Origin: Kiritimatiellia bacterium
Lineage (GTDB): Bacteria; Verrucomicrobiota; Kiritimatiellia; CAIQIC01; Lenti-01
Reading direction: 5' to 3'
DNA: 35,843 nt
NCBI GenBank assembly: GCA_017540905.1
Contig: JAFYAC010000014.1
Coordinates: 1 to 35,843 of the forward strand
In this document: piece after piece, positions 17,792 through 25,457 of the stretch
Numbering within the stretch: position 1 is the stretch's first letter
How the letters are laid out: the number at the start of each line of letters is the position of its first letter
The notes under the pieces: model-generated
Told to the model about the DNA's origin: nothing
Seen by the model: only the letters and a program-made list of their open reading frames with translations
Database searches by the model: none
Program-made: the position numbers and the translations under genes

Positions 17792-18048
17792 ATGGAGAAT
17801 TCTTGAGTTTTTCGTGATGTTCGCCAAGCGTCTGCGCGCCCGGAGGAACGCCCCCGATGCCGGCTTCTGGCTCCAAACAACCTTTCCACGTGGAAGATTG
17901 CACGGGCGCCATCGCCGCCTTGACTTGGTTGGGGAGAGGACAGCGTGGCGATGTCTTCCGCTCCACAAGCTCCCGCGCATTCAGGGGCGATTGCCTTGTG
18001 GCGGCCGCGGACTTTCTCCGGCCAATCGCCATTCAAGGGAAAAACCTG

Positions 18049-18089
18049 TTTTCCAACGATTGGAAAAAACTTTTCCAATCATTGGAAAA
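18049..18089. repeat. Pair of 19-bp palindromes, 22 bp apart
   Basis: TTTTCCAACGATTGGAAAA (18049-18067) and TTTTCCAATCATTGGAAAA (18071-18089). It is the same imperfect-then-perfect pair with the same 22-bp spacing found twice at 28798-28921. It lies in the gap between the convergent genes lepA and unknown-family copy 1. Confidence 0.9.
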
Positions 18090-18205
18090 TTTCCTGTTGC
18101 CATGAAAATCCCCTTGCTTGTGCAATCGGGCCAAGGGATGGCACCATTGCCGTGGCGGCGGAACCTGTCTCCCGCACGCCGTGGCGCGATGCCGCCAATC
18201 GTCCC

Positions 18206-19180
18206 CTACCGGCGGCGGTTTTGCCGGGCCTGGAGGGGGGCGTTGAGCCAGGCGCGGATGTCGGATTGCAGTTTCCGGGTCTCCGGATCCGGGTTCAGCT
18301 CTCCGAGAATCCTTCGGATGGCATCCCAGAACGCCTCCGTCCGCTTCCCTCCGGTGTTCGCTTCCAGCCCGTCGAGAATGGTCCGCGATACCAAGGAATT
18401 TGTTGGGCTTTCCTTGCGTTCCCGGCGCCGCCCGCGCCCGGGTTTCGGCGGCTGGATACGGCGGATCGTCACCATGCGCATGATGCCGAGCTTTTGTTCG
18501 ACGGCGAGCACGAGGTGGGTGTACTTGGGATTCTCGGCGAGAAGGGCGAGGAGTTTCTTGCGGGCCGCGGCGGTTGCACGGCGGTCGGCCGCGGGAAGGG
18601 CCGCGAGCTGCGGGGGGAGGTCATCGCTTCCGGGCAGGAGCCATTCGATGGGGATGCGGGCGTCGAGGCCGATGAGCTGGCGGAGGCGGGTGGCCAGCTT
18701 TTTGTAGTGCATGGCGGTGCTGTATTTGATGTCGGGGGTGTTCTCGCGGAGCCAGCCCTTGAGGCCGGGCTGGCGGGCGGCGATGCGGCGGCGTCCGGCT
18801 CGGTTCTTCTTGAACACGAAGGTGTTGTCGAGCGTGGGCTCGAGGTCGGCCAGGCGGGAACCGATGCGGAGGCGGGTGCAAAGGCCGCGCGGGTCGGTGT
18901 CCCAGAGGTCCTGAAGGTCCTCCGGGGAGGGGGTGCCGCGCAGGGAGGGGGACGGCTTGGGCGGGGCGGGCGGCGGGGGCGGGTTGAAGTGGTTGTGGAT
19001 GCGGCGGACGAGGGAACGGGCGCCGTAATAGAGGAGGTGGGTTCCCAAAACGGCGGTGAAGCCGGCGAGCTGGACGGGGAAGGCGACCTGGGCCTGGAGG
19101 TCGGAGCGGTTGCCGGTGCCGAAGAAGGCTTCCGCAAGGGCGTTGAGGTAGTTGGGAGGGAAGATGGGGGCGGGTTTCAT
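18206..19180 (-). CDS. Unknown protein, dispersed three-member family (copy 1)
   Basis: 324 residues; start at 19180 (MKPAPIFPPNYLNALAEAF), matching copies 2 and 3; no Shine-Dalgarno sequence. I do not recognise the family. Layout: FPP(N/G)YL N-terminus; a hydrophobic helix at about 33-55 (FPVQLAGFTAVLGTHLLYYG), then basic residues; a proline-rich linker; SLRGTPSPEDLQDLW; LRIGSRLADLEPTLD; RIAARQPGLKGWLRENTP; the near-invariant block STAMHYKKLATRLRQLIGLD and EWLLP; LLAENPK; KLGIMRMVTIRRIQPPKPGR; a variable basic stretch; and the C-terminal FWDAIRRIL...LQSDIRAWLNAPLQARQNRRR. It is rich in R/K in the C-terminal half, which suggests nucleic-acid binding (inference). The motif GCGATATCAAGGAAAA lies 40 bases upstream and a one-mismatch inverted core lies inside the gene. 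Confidence 0.85.
   Translation of the reverse strand: MKPAPIFPPNYLNALAEAFFGTGNRSDLQAQVAFPVQLAGFTAVLGTHLLYYGARSLVRRIHNHFNPPPPPAPPKPSPSLRGTPSPEDLQDLWDTDPRGLCTRLRIGSRLADLEPTLDNTFVFKKNRAGRRRIAARQPGLKGWLRENTPDIKYSTAMHYKKLATRLRQLIGLDARIPIEWLLPGSDDLPPQLAALPAADRRATAAARKKLLALLAENPKYTHLVLAVEQKLGIMRMVTIRRIQPPKPGRGRRRERKESPTNSLVSRTILDGLEANTGGKRTEAFWDAIRRILGELNPDPETRKLQSDIRAWLNAPLQARQNRRR
18385..18396 (+). repeat. Intragenic inverted core motif in copy 1 (one mismatch)
   Basis: GCGATACCAAGG on the strand opposite to the gene; the coding strand reads CCTTGGTATCGC, giving S-L-V-S-R. Counterpart of the perfect 12-mers inside copies 2 and 3. Confidence 0.7.
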
Positions 19181-19219
19181 GGGCGGGAGAATGGCGGAAG
19201 CGGGAGGGGAATGCAAGAA

Positions 19220-19235
19220 TTTTCCTTGATATCGC
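19220..19235 (-). promoter_or_regulatory. GCGATATCAAGGAAAA motif upstream of copy 1
   Basis: On the minus strand, followed by TTCTTGCATTCCC. Its downstream edge is 39 bases from the start codon. The 19237-19366 gap upstream is G-rich on the plus strand (C/T-rich on the gene's strand) with no gene. Confidence 0.85.
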
Positions 19236-19366
19236 AAGTGGATGGGGCGTGGGTGGGAGGGGGGGAGGGGCGACAGGGCAAAAGGGGGGAGAGGGGATGC
19301 GGGAGGATGGGCGACGAGAGGGGAGGGGGGAACTCGTATGGAGAGGGCAGGGAGAGGTGGGGAGGG

Positions 19367-21271
19367 TCAGATGGAGGAGTCCATTTGGTCGAGGAGGCGG
19401 GTGAGGACGGGTTCGGCGGAGGGCCAGCCGCGGCGGAGGTGGATGAGGTCTTTCGCCAAGAGGTTGTATTCGGTCAGCAGGGCGGTGCGCTCGGGGGCCG
19501 GGGTGGAAGGGGCGCGGAGGAGGCGGGTGATGTCGCGCTGGCGGCGGACGAGGTGGCCTTGCCAGATGCGCAGGAGCAGGTCGCGGACGGCGCGGTCCGG
19601 GGTCGTGATGTCTTCTTTGCCGGCAATCCGGCTGCCGCTGTTGGAGATGCGCGCGGCGAGGGTCTTGCAGGCGTCGGGTTCGTCGTCGATGGCGGAGAGG
19701 AGGTTTTCTTCTTCGGCCAGGGCGGTGATGATCGGGCGGCAGGCGGGATGGGTGATGAGCGGGTAGCGGAGCCATTGGCGGACGAAGCCCGCCAGCTCGG
19801 GGCTGGAGTCGTTGCAGAGGAGGGTGGCGAGGTCGTATTCTTCGGGCGGTGGCTCGGCGGGGATTTCGGGAATCGGCGGAAGCTGTACGGTGGCCGGATC
19901 GGGGGCGGTCGCGGAGGGGGCGTCGGAGGAGGCGGCCTGGGCGCGGTATTTGCGGCGGCGGGCGGCTTCGAGGTCTTTCATGAGGGAGGGGACGCCGACG
20001 CCGAGGGCGGCGGAGGCTTCGCGCATCATGAGTTCGGCCTGGGCGGTGCTGCGGGTGTGGGTGGCGAGTTCGATGACGGGTTTCAAGGCCTGCATGAGGC
20101 CGGCCTGGGTGGTGGGGTCGAGCTGGCCGGACATGCCGTCGAGGAGGAATTTCATGGGGGAGCAGGCGGCGGCGAGGACGGCGGCGAAGGCGTCGGGGCC
20201 CTGCTTGAGGATGAGGGAGTCGGGGTCTTCGCCGGGGGGCAGGGAGGCGAGGGATACGGCGAGGCCTTCGTCGAGGAGGAGTCCGGCGGTGCGGAGGGCG
20301 GCCTTGTGGCCGGCGGTGTCGGCGTCGAGGACGATGAGGACGTGGTCGGCGTAGCGGCGGAGCAGCCGGGCGTGCTGGTCGGTGAAGGCGGTGCCCTGGG
20401 AGGCGACGGCGTTGGCGAAGCCGGCGGCGTGGCAGCGGATGCAGTCGATCTGGCCCTCGACGAGGAGGGCCTGGCGCTTTTCCTGCATGGGGCGGCGGGC
20501 CTTGTCGAGGGCGAAGAGAATGCGGCTTTTGCGGAATACGGCGGTTTCGGAGGTGTTGACGTATTTGCCGGCGCCGCGTTCGTCGGGCTTGAGGAGGCGG
20601 CCGGAGAAGCCGACGGGGCGGCCGAGTTCGTCGCGGATGGTGAACATGACACGGTCGCGGAAGCGATCGTAGGTGGCGCCTTTTTCGCTGGTGGAGAGGA
20701 GGCCCGCGGCGTCGAGGCGGCGGTTGCGGGAGGGGTCGGAGGAGAGGAAGTGCCAGTCGTCGGGGGCGTAGCCGATGGTCCATTCGCGCCAGAGGTCGGG
20801 GCCGATGGAGCGGCCGAGGAGGTAGGCGCGGGCGGCTTCGGCGCCGGGGGTCTTGGATTCGGCGAGTTCGCGCTGGTAGCGGGCGGCGGCGTCGGCGTTG
20901 GCCGCGAAGAGGTCGTCCTTGGTGGGTTCGCCGGGGGCGCGGGGGCGGCCGCCGCCGGGGGCGCCGCCGTCTTCGTATTCGAGGGCGACGCCTGCGCGCG
21001 GGGCGAGCATGCGGAGGGCGCCGGGGAAGTCGACGCCGTCGTAGAGCATCACGAACTTGAAGATGTCCCCGCCTTCGTGGCAGCCGAAGCAGTGGAAGGA
21101 CTGGCGGGCGGGGTTGACGTGGAAGGACGGGGTCTTTTCCTTGTGGAAGGGGCAGCAGGCGACGTAGGCGGAGCCGGCTTTCTTGAGGGGGATGACGCCG
21201 CCGATGTAGTCGGCGATGTCGATGCCGTCGCGGATGCGGTCGATGACGTCCTTGGAGACGAAGCCGGGCAT
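19367..21271 (-). CDS. dnaG: DNA primase
   Basis: 634 residues. It makes RNA primers at the replication fork together with the replicative helicase. The zinc-binding domain is intact: C40, H43, C61, C64 (CPFHKEKTPSF...FHCFGCHEGGDIF). The catalytic core has the RNAP-basic motif GLLSTSEKGATYDRF...GRPVGFSGRLL and the TOPRIM domain (LLVEGQIDCIRCHAAGF with the catalytic Glu, and IVLDADTAGHKAA with the D-x-D). The C-terminal third is more variable, as expected for the helicase-binding domain. Third gene of a minus-strand set: cvpA ends 6 bases before its ATG. The start MPGFVSKDVIDRIR fits the family. Confidence 0.95.
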   Translation of the reverse strand: MPGFVSKDVIDRIRDGIDIADYIGGVIPLKKAGSAYVACCPFHKEKTPSFHVNPARQSFHCFGCHEGGDIFKFVMLYDGVDFPGALRMLAPRAGVALEYEDGGAPGGGRPRAPGEPTKDDLFAANADAAARYQRELAESKTPGAEAARAYLLGRSIGPDLWREWTIGYAPDDWHFLSSDPSRNRRLDAAGLLSTSEKGATYDRFRDRVMFTIRDELGRPVGFSGRLLKPDERGAGKYVNTSETAVFRKSRILFALDKARRPMQEKRQALLVEGQIDCIRCHAAGFANAVASQGTAFTDQHARLLRRYADHVLIVLDADTAGHKAALRTAGLLLDEGLAVSLASLPPGEDPDSLILKQGPDAFAAVLAAACSPMKFLLDGMSGQLDPTTQAGLMQALKPVIELATHTRSTAQAELMMREASAALGVGVPSLMKDLEAARRRKYRAQAASSDAPSATAPDPATVQLPPIPEIPAEPPPEEYDLATLLCNDSSPELAGFVRQWLRYPLITHPACRPIITALAEEENLLSAIDDEPDACKTLAARISNSGSRIAGKEDITTPDRAVRDLLLRIWQGHLVRRQRDITRLLRAPSTPAPERTALLTEYNLLAKDLIHLRRGWPSAEPVLTRLLDQMDSSI

Positions 21272-21277
21272 GGCGGG

Positions 21278-21934
21278 TCAGTCGCCGGCGACGGGGGGGA
21301 GGGGGTAGGCGCCGGGGTCGGCGGCGGGGACGGGCGGGAGGCCGTCGCCGCCGTCGCCGGGCGCGTCCATCGGCGGCATGACGAGGCGGACGCCGGTGGG
21401 GACTTCGGCCTGGATCATCTCGGCGCGCTCGGCGACCGCGTTGTAGCCGTCGATCAGGACGGGGAGGAGCGCGCTGCCGACCTTGGAGTCGTAGCGGATC
21501 GCGCGCTGGAGCCAGGCGGCGTCGACCAGGAAGTAGGCCGCCAGCAGGACCACCGAGAAGATCACCGCTCGGCGGACCGCCCCCGTCAGCAGGCCGCCCA
21601 CGCGCTCGGGGATGCCCTTGAAGCGGAAGTCCATCAGCGAGCCCAGCGCCTTGCCCAGCAGCCACATGCCGAGCATTGCCGCGAGCCAGATCGCCACCAC
21701 CGAAATCAGGCGCGTGACGAGCGGGTTCCAGTCCGTCGCCACCGCGATGCGGTCGGCCAGCGGCGCGTAGCCGGCGCGCACGGCGACCAGCGCCACGACC
21801 GTCGCGACCAGCACGCCCAGCTCGCGGGAGAGGCCGCGCCTGAAGCCGAGGATGGCGCCGTAGAGGACGGAGAGGGCGAAGGCCCAGTCCACCCAGTTCG
21901 TCGTCTTGCACCAGTCGAGGATCGCGGTAAACAT
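21278..21934 (-). CDS. cvpA: CvpA family membrane protein
   Basis: 218 residues. An N-terminal hydrophobic region with four probable membrane spans (WAFALSVLYGAILGFRRGL; VLVATVVALVAVRAGY; VVAIWLAAMLGMWLLGKALG; AVIFSVVLLAAYFLV) carries the CvpA signature GFRRGLSRELG. A Pro/Gly-rich cytoplasmic-type tail follows. CvpA-family proteins are linked to envelope and stress phenotypes; the exact role is unsettled. AAGGAG precedes the start at 21934. Gap of 18 bases to the NUDIX gene upstream and 6 to dnaG downstream, so it is almost certainly co-transcribed. Confidence 0.85.
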   Translation of the reverse strand: MFTAILDWCKTTNWVDWAFALSVLYGAILGFRRGLSRELGVLVATVVALVAVRAGYAPLADRIAVATDWNPLVTRLISVVAIWLAAMLGMWLLGKALGSLMDFRFKGIPERVGGLLTGAVRRAVIFSVVLLAAYFLVDAAWLQRAIRYDSKVGSALLPVLIDGYNAVAERAEMIQAEVPTGVRLVMPPMDAPGDGGDGLPPVPAADPGAYPLPPVAGD

Positions 21935-21952
21935 GGGAATGCTCCTTGCGGG

Positions 21953-22528
21953 TCAGCCTTCGTAGCCGTCGGGGGCGGGCTCGGAGGTGGGGATTTTGAG
22001 GTCGGGCTTGGTGGCGGCGGGGGTGGCGGCGCCGTCGGGGGGAGGGGCGACGTCCAGTTCGGCGCCGATCATCACGCCGTCGTCGAAGAGGAATCGCCCG
22101 TCGAAATGGCGTCCTTCGAGGACGAGCGGGTACCAGAGGCGGTCGTCGGCCCACATCTGGCCGTAGGGCATGTCGCGCTCGTCCATCCAGAGGGGGATTG
22201 CCTCGGGGGTGGGGGAAGGGACGCCTTCGTAGGCGCTGGCGGTGAAGACGTGGCAGCGGAGCGAATACCCGTTCGTGAAGCGGAAGTTCAGCACGCCCGC
22301 CTCCTTGACCCCCAGCGGCGTCACGCGCAGCTCTTCCTGGGTCTCGCGGATGGCGCCCTGTTCGGGCGTCTCGCCCGGGTCCACGCGGCCGCCGGGGGCG
22401 TTGATGAGCCCCGTCCCCATGCCCTTGAGCTTGCGGATGAGCAGCACCATGCCGTCCATGCGCACGAACATCAGCGTGGCGGTCTCGCGCGGCTGCCAGT
22501 TTGTCCAATCCAATTCCGTGAACTTCAC
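21953..22528 (-). CDS. NUDIX hydrolase
   Basis: 191 residues with a GTG start at 22528, chosen because AAAGGAG sits 5 bases upstream and the protein begins immediately (MKFTELDWTNW). The NUDIX box reads GGRVDPGETPEQGAIRETQEEL, a full match to Gx5Ex7REUxEE with the magnesium-binding glutamates. It is preceded by MGTGLINAPGGR, as in MutT/8-oxo-dGTPase-like enzymes. Likely a nucleoside-diphosphate-linked pyrophosphatase, perhaps nucleotide-pool sanitising; the substrate cannot be fixed. It has a 30-residue Ala/Pro-rich C-terminal tail. First gene of the NUDIX - cvpA - dnaG set. Confidence 0.88.
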   Translation of the reverse strand: MKFTELDWTNWQPRETATLMFVRMDGMVLLIRKLKGMGTGLINAPGGRVDPGETPEQGAIRETQEELRVTPLGVKEAGVLNFRFTNGYSLRCHVFTASAYEGVPSPTPEAIPLWMDERDMPYGQMWADDRLWYPLVLEGRHFDGRFLFDDGVMIGAELDVAPPPDGAATPAATKPDLKIPTSEPAPDGYEG

Positions 22529-22675
22529 GTCTGCTCCTTTATGCACTCCGCCAACCCTACCACAGCCCCCCACGGTGCGCGAGTGCGCTTTTTGGGCGCT
22601 TCCGCCGGGAGGGCCCGGCTTCGTCCGGGCCGAGTCCGTGGAATCCGGAAGGAACGATTCGGGAACGACCTTGTC

Positions 22676-22781
22676 GCGCGGCCGTTGTGGACGCGCAGAA
22701 GCGCGTCCCTCCCCGTGGAGAGCGCAACGGGTCGCGCTTCCGCGCGACCCCGTGGGAGGGAAACTTCCGCAGAGCTGCGGG
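22676..22781. repeat. Dispersed double-hairpin repeat, family F copy 2 (reverse)
   Basis: GGACGCGC-AGAA-GCGCGTCC (22689-22708), CCTCCCCGTGGAGAGCGCAAC, GGTCGCGC-TTCC-GCGCGACC (22730-22749), then CCGTGGGAGGGAAACTTCC and a third hairpin CCGCAG-AG-CTGCGG (22768-22781). Reverse complement of the element at 13945-14031. It fills the 22529-22796 gap between two minus-strand genes. Confidence 0.8.
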
Positions 22782-22796
22782 AAATCCCAAACCGCT

Positions 22797-23411
22797 CTAT
22801 GTCCGGGGCGCGGCGGGGGCGGAAGAACCGCGGAGGCGGACGAGTTCGTCGTAGACGGCGCGGAGTTCGGGGGTGGAGAGGGCCTTGTCGGTGGAGTCGA
22901 AGAAGTCGGAAAGGTCGGCGAACTTTTCGTGTTCGTAGATGCTGGCCTGGACGCCCATCTCCAGGCGGTCCACCTGCTTGACGAGGCGGGCCTCCGGGGT
23001 TTCGCAGGCTTCGTACTCCTCCCAGACGGCGAGGTATTCCTTTCCGTTGGGCAGCTTGGCGAGGACGCGCTCGACGGCGGCCTTTTCCAGTTCGTGCTTT
23101 TCTTCGAGGGACATCTTGCCGGGGACAATGTCGCCGGCGTGGATCTCGCCGAAGTCGTGGAGGAGGGCGAGGAGGAGGATCTTGGTGCGGTCGAGCCGCG
23201 GGAAGTGCGCGTCGGCCAGGAACAGCGACAGCATGGCGACGCCCATGGAATGCTCGGCAACGCTTTCGCACTGGTCGCGCGGGACGCCGGCGCGGAGCCA
23301 GCCCTGGCGGTAGAGGGTCTTGAGGTGCTGGAACTCGTACATCGTCCGCACAAGGGCGGAGGCATCGGTGTCGGCAAGGTGGCGGATGGCGCCGGGTCGT
23401 TTGGTTTCCAT
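22797..23411 (-). CDS. HD-domain 5'-deoxynucleotidase (YfbR/HDDC2-like)
   Basis: 204 residues, start at 23411 with GGAGAAA upstream. A metal-dependent HD phosphohydrolase. Metal ligands are visible: H in SVAEHSMGVAM, HD in LLALLHDFGEIHAGDI (with the adjacent E of the HDDC2 group) and D in KQVDRLEMGVQA. Known YfbR-type enzymes remove phosphate from deoxynucleoside 5'-monophosphates. That would suit the dNTP theme of the window (class III RNR, NUDIX), but it is not an operon mate of those genes. Length fits the family. Confidence 0.88.
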   Translation of the reverse strand: METKRPGAIRHLADTDASALVRTMYEFQHLKTLYRQGWLRAGVPRDQCESVAEHSMGVAMLSLFLADAHFPRLDRTKILLLALLHDFGEIHAGDIVPGKMSLEEKHELEKAAVERVLAKLPNGKEYLAVWEEYEACETPEARLVKQVDRLEMGVQASIYEHEKFADLSDFFDSTDKALSTPELRAVYDELVRLRGSSAPAAPRT

Positions 23412-23501
23412 GGTGTCGTTTCTCCCGCCGGAGGAGTCTCCGCCAGCCGCCGCGAGGAAGCAAGCCCAAAGAGCGGCGCGGGAAAAAAGAGAAAAACAAG
23501 A

Positions 23502-23530
23502 TTGCCAAACGGGGGGACGGCTGGTAGAGT
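23502..23530 (+). promoter_or_regulatory. Candidate rpsL promoter
   Basis: TTGCCA (23502-23507), 17-base spacer, TAGAGT (23525-23530), 51 bases before the rpsL ATG. Same form as the hldD promoter (TTGCGG-N17-TAGGGT). Confidence 0.6.
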
Positions 23531-23581
23531 CCACGTCAATTTGTGTAAAGACGACCGAACAAAAGGACCGAAGAAAACAAC

Positions 23582-23965
23582 ATGCCAACGATCAATCAAT
23601 TGGTGAAAAAGGGGCGCAGCCCCCTGCAATCCAAGTGCAAATCGCCCGCGCTGCAGAAGTGCCCGCAGCGCCGCGGCGTCTGCCTGCTGGTCAAGACCAT
23701 GACCCCCAAGAAGCCGAACTCCGCCCTCCGCAAGGTCGCGCGCGTTCGCCTCACCAACGGGCAGGAAGTCACCGCCTACATCCCCGGCGAAGGCCACAAC
23801 CTCCAGGAACACAGCATGGTGCTGGTCCGCGGAGGCCGCGTGAAGGACCTCCCGGGCGTCCGCTACCACATCGTCCGCGGCACCCTCGACTGCCTCGGCA
23901 TCGAGAGCCGCCGCCGCAGCCGCAGCAAGTACGGGACCAAGACCCCGAAGGCCGCCAAGAAGTAA
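23582..23965 (+). CDS. rpsL: 30S ribosomal protein S12
   Basis: 127 residues, full length. The decoding-centre protein of the small subunit. [11 protein letters not shown] at the start, [25 protein letters not shown] with the lysine of the streptomycin loop, [16 protein letters not shown] (the beta-methylthiolated Asp position of E. coli is not obviously conserved in this segment), and [17 protein letters not shown] with the second streptomycin lysine. Both lysines are wild type, so no ribosomal streptomycin resistance is predicted. 12 bases separate it from rpsG. Confidence 0.98.
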   Translation: MPTINQLVKKGRSPLQSKCKSPALQKCPQRRGVCLLVKTMTPKKPNSALRKVARVRLTNGQEVTAYIPGEGHNLQEHSMVLVRGGRVKDLPGVRYHIVRGTLDCLGIESRRRSRSKYGTKTPKAAKK

Positions 23966-23977
23966 AGGGAGCGCACG

Positions 23978-24448
23978 ATGAGAAGGCACAAGGCAGAAGA
24001 ACACAGCTTCGCACCCGACGCCCGCTACAACAGCGAGCTGGTGACGCACCTGATCAACATCATCATGAACCGCGGCAAGAAGTCCACCGCCCAGCGCACC
24101 GTCTACGGCGCCCTCGAAGCCCTCAAGGAGGGCGTGCCCGAGTCCGAGCCGCTCGACGTGTTCATGCAGGCGCTCGAGAACATCAAGCCGAAGGTCGAGG
24201 TCAAGAGCCGCCGTATCGGCGGTGCCACCTACCAGGTCCCCGTGGAAGTCCCCGCCATCCGCCAGACCAGCCTCGCGCTGCGTTGGCTCGTCGACTACAG
24301 CCGCGGCCGCAAGGGCGTCTCCATGCAGAAGGCCCTTTCGCTCGAGCTGCTCGACGCCTACAAGGGCCAGGGCAACGCCATCAAGAAACGCGACGACACC
24401 CACAAGATGGCCGCCGCCAACAAGGCTTTCGCCCACTACCGCTGGTAA
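23978..24448 (+). CDS. rpsG: 30S ribosomal protein S7
   Basis: 156 residues, full length; nucleates assembly of the 30S head on 16S rRNA. MRRHKAEEHSFAPDARYNSELV, INIIMNRGKKSTAQ, VEVKSRRIGGATYQVPVEV and the C-terminal KRDDTHKMAAANKAFAHYRW are all typical. AAGGGAG precedes the ATG. In many bacteria fusA and tuf follow; here two terminators follow instead and the next gene is convergent, so this is a two-gene operon. Confidence 0.98.
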   Translation: MRRHKAEEHSFAPDARYNSELVTHLINIIMNRGKKSTAQRTVYGALEALKEGVPESEPLDVFMQALENIKPKVEVKSRRIGGATYQVPVEVPAIRQTSLALRWLVDYSRGRKGVSMQKALSLELLDAYKGQGNAIKKRDDTHKMAAANKAFAHYRW

Positions 24449-24487
24449 AGGTTCCGCGAAAGGCTTCGGCCGGAATTGCACAAAGTG

Positions 24488-24520
24488 CGGGACGCTCCAC
24501 GGGGCGTCCCGAATTGTTTC
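24488..24520 (+). terminator. Terminator after rpsG
   Basis: CGGGACGC (24488-24495) and GCGTCCCG (24504-24511) with an 8-base loop, followed by AATTGTTTC. Confidence 0.75.
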
Positions 24521-24574
24521 CGGGCGCCGCGGGGGGGAACGGGACGGGGAACCGTGCGGGGCTGGGCAAAAAGA

Positions 24575-24600
24575 AAAGGCAGGGCGAAAACCCTGCCTTT
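24575..24600. terminator. Bidirectional terminator between rpsG and the convergent gene
   Basis: AAAGGCAGGG (24575-24584) and CCCTGCCTTT (24591-24600) pair perfectly around CGAAAA, with A-rich DNA before and T-rich DNA after. It can end both rpsLG and the minus-strand gene at 24628. Confidence 0.88.
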
Positions 24601-24627
24601 CGCTTTGTTGCCCGATTGGCGTGCGGA

Positions 24628-25302
24628 TCAGTAGGCCATGCCGTTGTTGGTGATGACCTGGACGACGACGAGGCCGATGACCGTCAGCAGGGAGAGCAGG
24701 GCGAAGACGGACCAGACCGCCCCCGTCTCCTCTTCGGCCGGCTGGGAGATGAAGGAGGGCTCCGGGGCAAAGGTCGTCAGGGAACCGGGCGCCGGGCTGG
24801 AGGAGATGGTGACCGAGGAACCGCCGGCCGTGCTGCCGGGGCGCTTGAGCTTGATGGTCCCCGCGGGCCGCGGCGAGGCCGCGGGTTCGGCGGCGGGCGC
24901 GGCGGCGGCGGGACGCCCCGGGGAGAAGGTGGCCGGCGCGGGGGAAGAAGGCGTCAGGCGCACGGTCGGACGGTTTCCGATGCGGATGGTGCGGGGATTC
25001 CCGGCAGCGCCCGCGGGCGCGGAAGTCTTGAGGGGGATCTTCGAGGTGTCGAGCAACGCGGTGCGGCGCTTGTAGATGTCGTCGTCCACCGTGGCCGCCG
25101 GTTGCACGGTGGCGCCGAGCCCCAGGCGGGAGGTCTGCGCCTTGGCGATGGTCGGAATGGCGGAAATGTCGATGCGGGTGGTGGTCGTCTTGGCGTTCAT
25201 GCCCACGCGGATGCCGGGGGCGGGCGTGACGGTGGCCTTTCCAAGCTCGATGCGGGGAGCGGGCTTCGCGGGAGTTCCGGCGGGGTTGTTCAAGTCAGCC
25301 AT
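24628..25302 (-). CDS. Tail-anchored low-complexity protein, unknown function
   Basis: 224 residues; GGAGG lies 6 bases before the start at 25302 and a near-consensus promoter lies upstream, so it looks like a real, well-expressed gene. About 190 residues are Ala/Pro/Thr/Ser-rich and basic, with recurring short motifs of the form (T/K)-I-x-(I/L)-x-x-R-P (PRTIRIGNRPTVRL; GTIKLKRPGST; TTRIDIS). It ends with one strong membrane span, WSVFALLSLLTVIGLVVVQVI, and a short NNGMAY tail. That suggests a C-terminally anchored, mostly disordered cytoplasmic or periplasmic protein. I do not recognise a family. Confidence 0.75.
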   Translation of the reverse strand: MADLNNPAGTPAKPAPRIELGKATVTPAPGIRVGMNAKTTTTRIDISAIPTIAKAQTSRLGLGATVQPAATVDDDIYKRRTALLDTSKIPLKTSAPAGAAGNPRTIRIGNRPTVRLTPSSPAPATFSPGRPAAAAPAAEPAASPRPAGTIKLKRPGSTAGGSSVTISSSPAPGSLTTFAPEPSFISQPAEEETGAVWSVFALLSLLTVIGLVVVQVITNNGMAY

Positions 25303-25332
25303 GTATTTCCTCCAATCTATCCATTCGGGGGC

Positions 25333-25361
25333 ATCTTAGGCGCGGGACGGGAGCGCGTCAA
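25333..25361 (-). promoter_or_regulatory. Promoter for the tail-anchored protein
   Basis: Minus strand: TTGACG (25361-25356), 17-base spacer, TAAGAT (25338-25333). The best sigma-70-like match in the window. Confidence 0.65.
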
Positions 25362-25457
25362 TCCCTAGTTTTGCGGAGGCGTTTCGGGAAATGGCATGGT
25401 TGCGGTCCTTGGGGGCGTCCCCCATGGACATTCTTTTCCACTGCGATGCAGGTGGAC

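Noticed and set aside
17945..22981. Plus-strand open frame of about 1680 codons over the dnaG-cvpA-NUDIX region
   Set aside because: Glycine/alanine/valine-rich shadow of well-identified minus-strand genes; it also runs through non-coding repeats.
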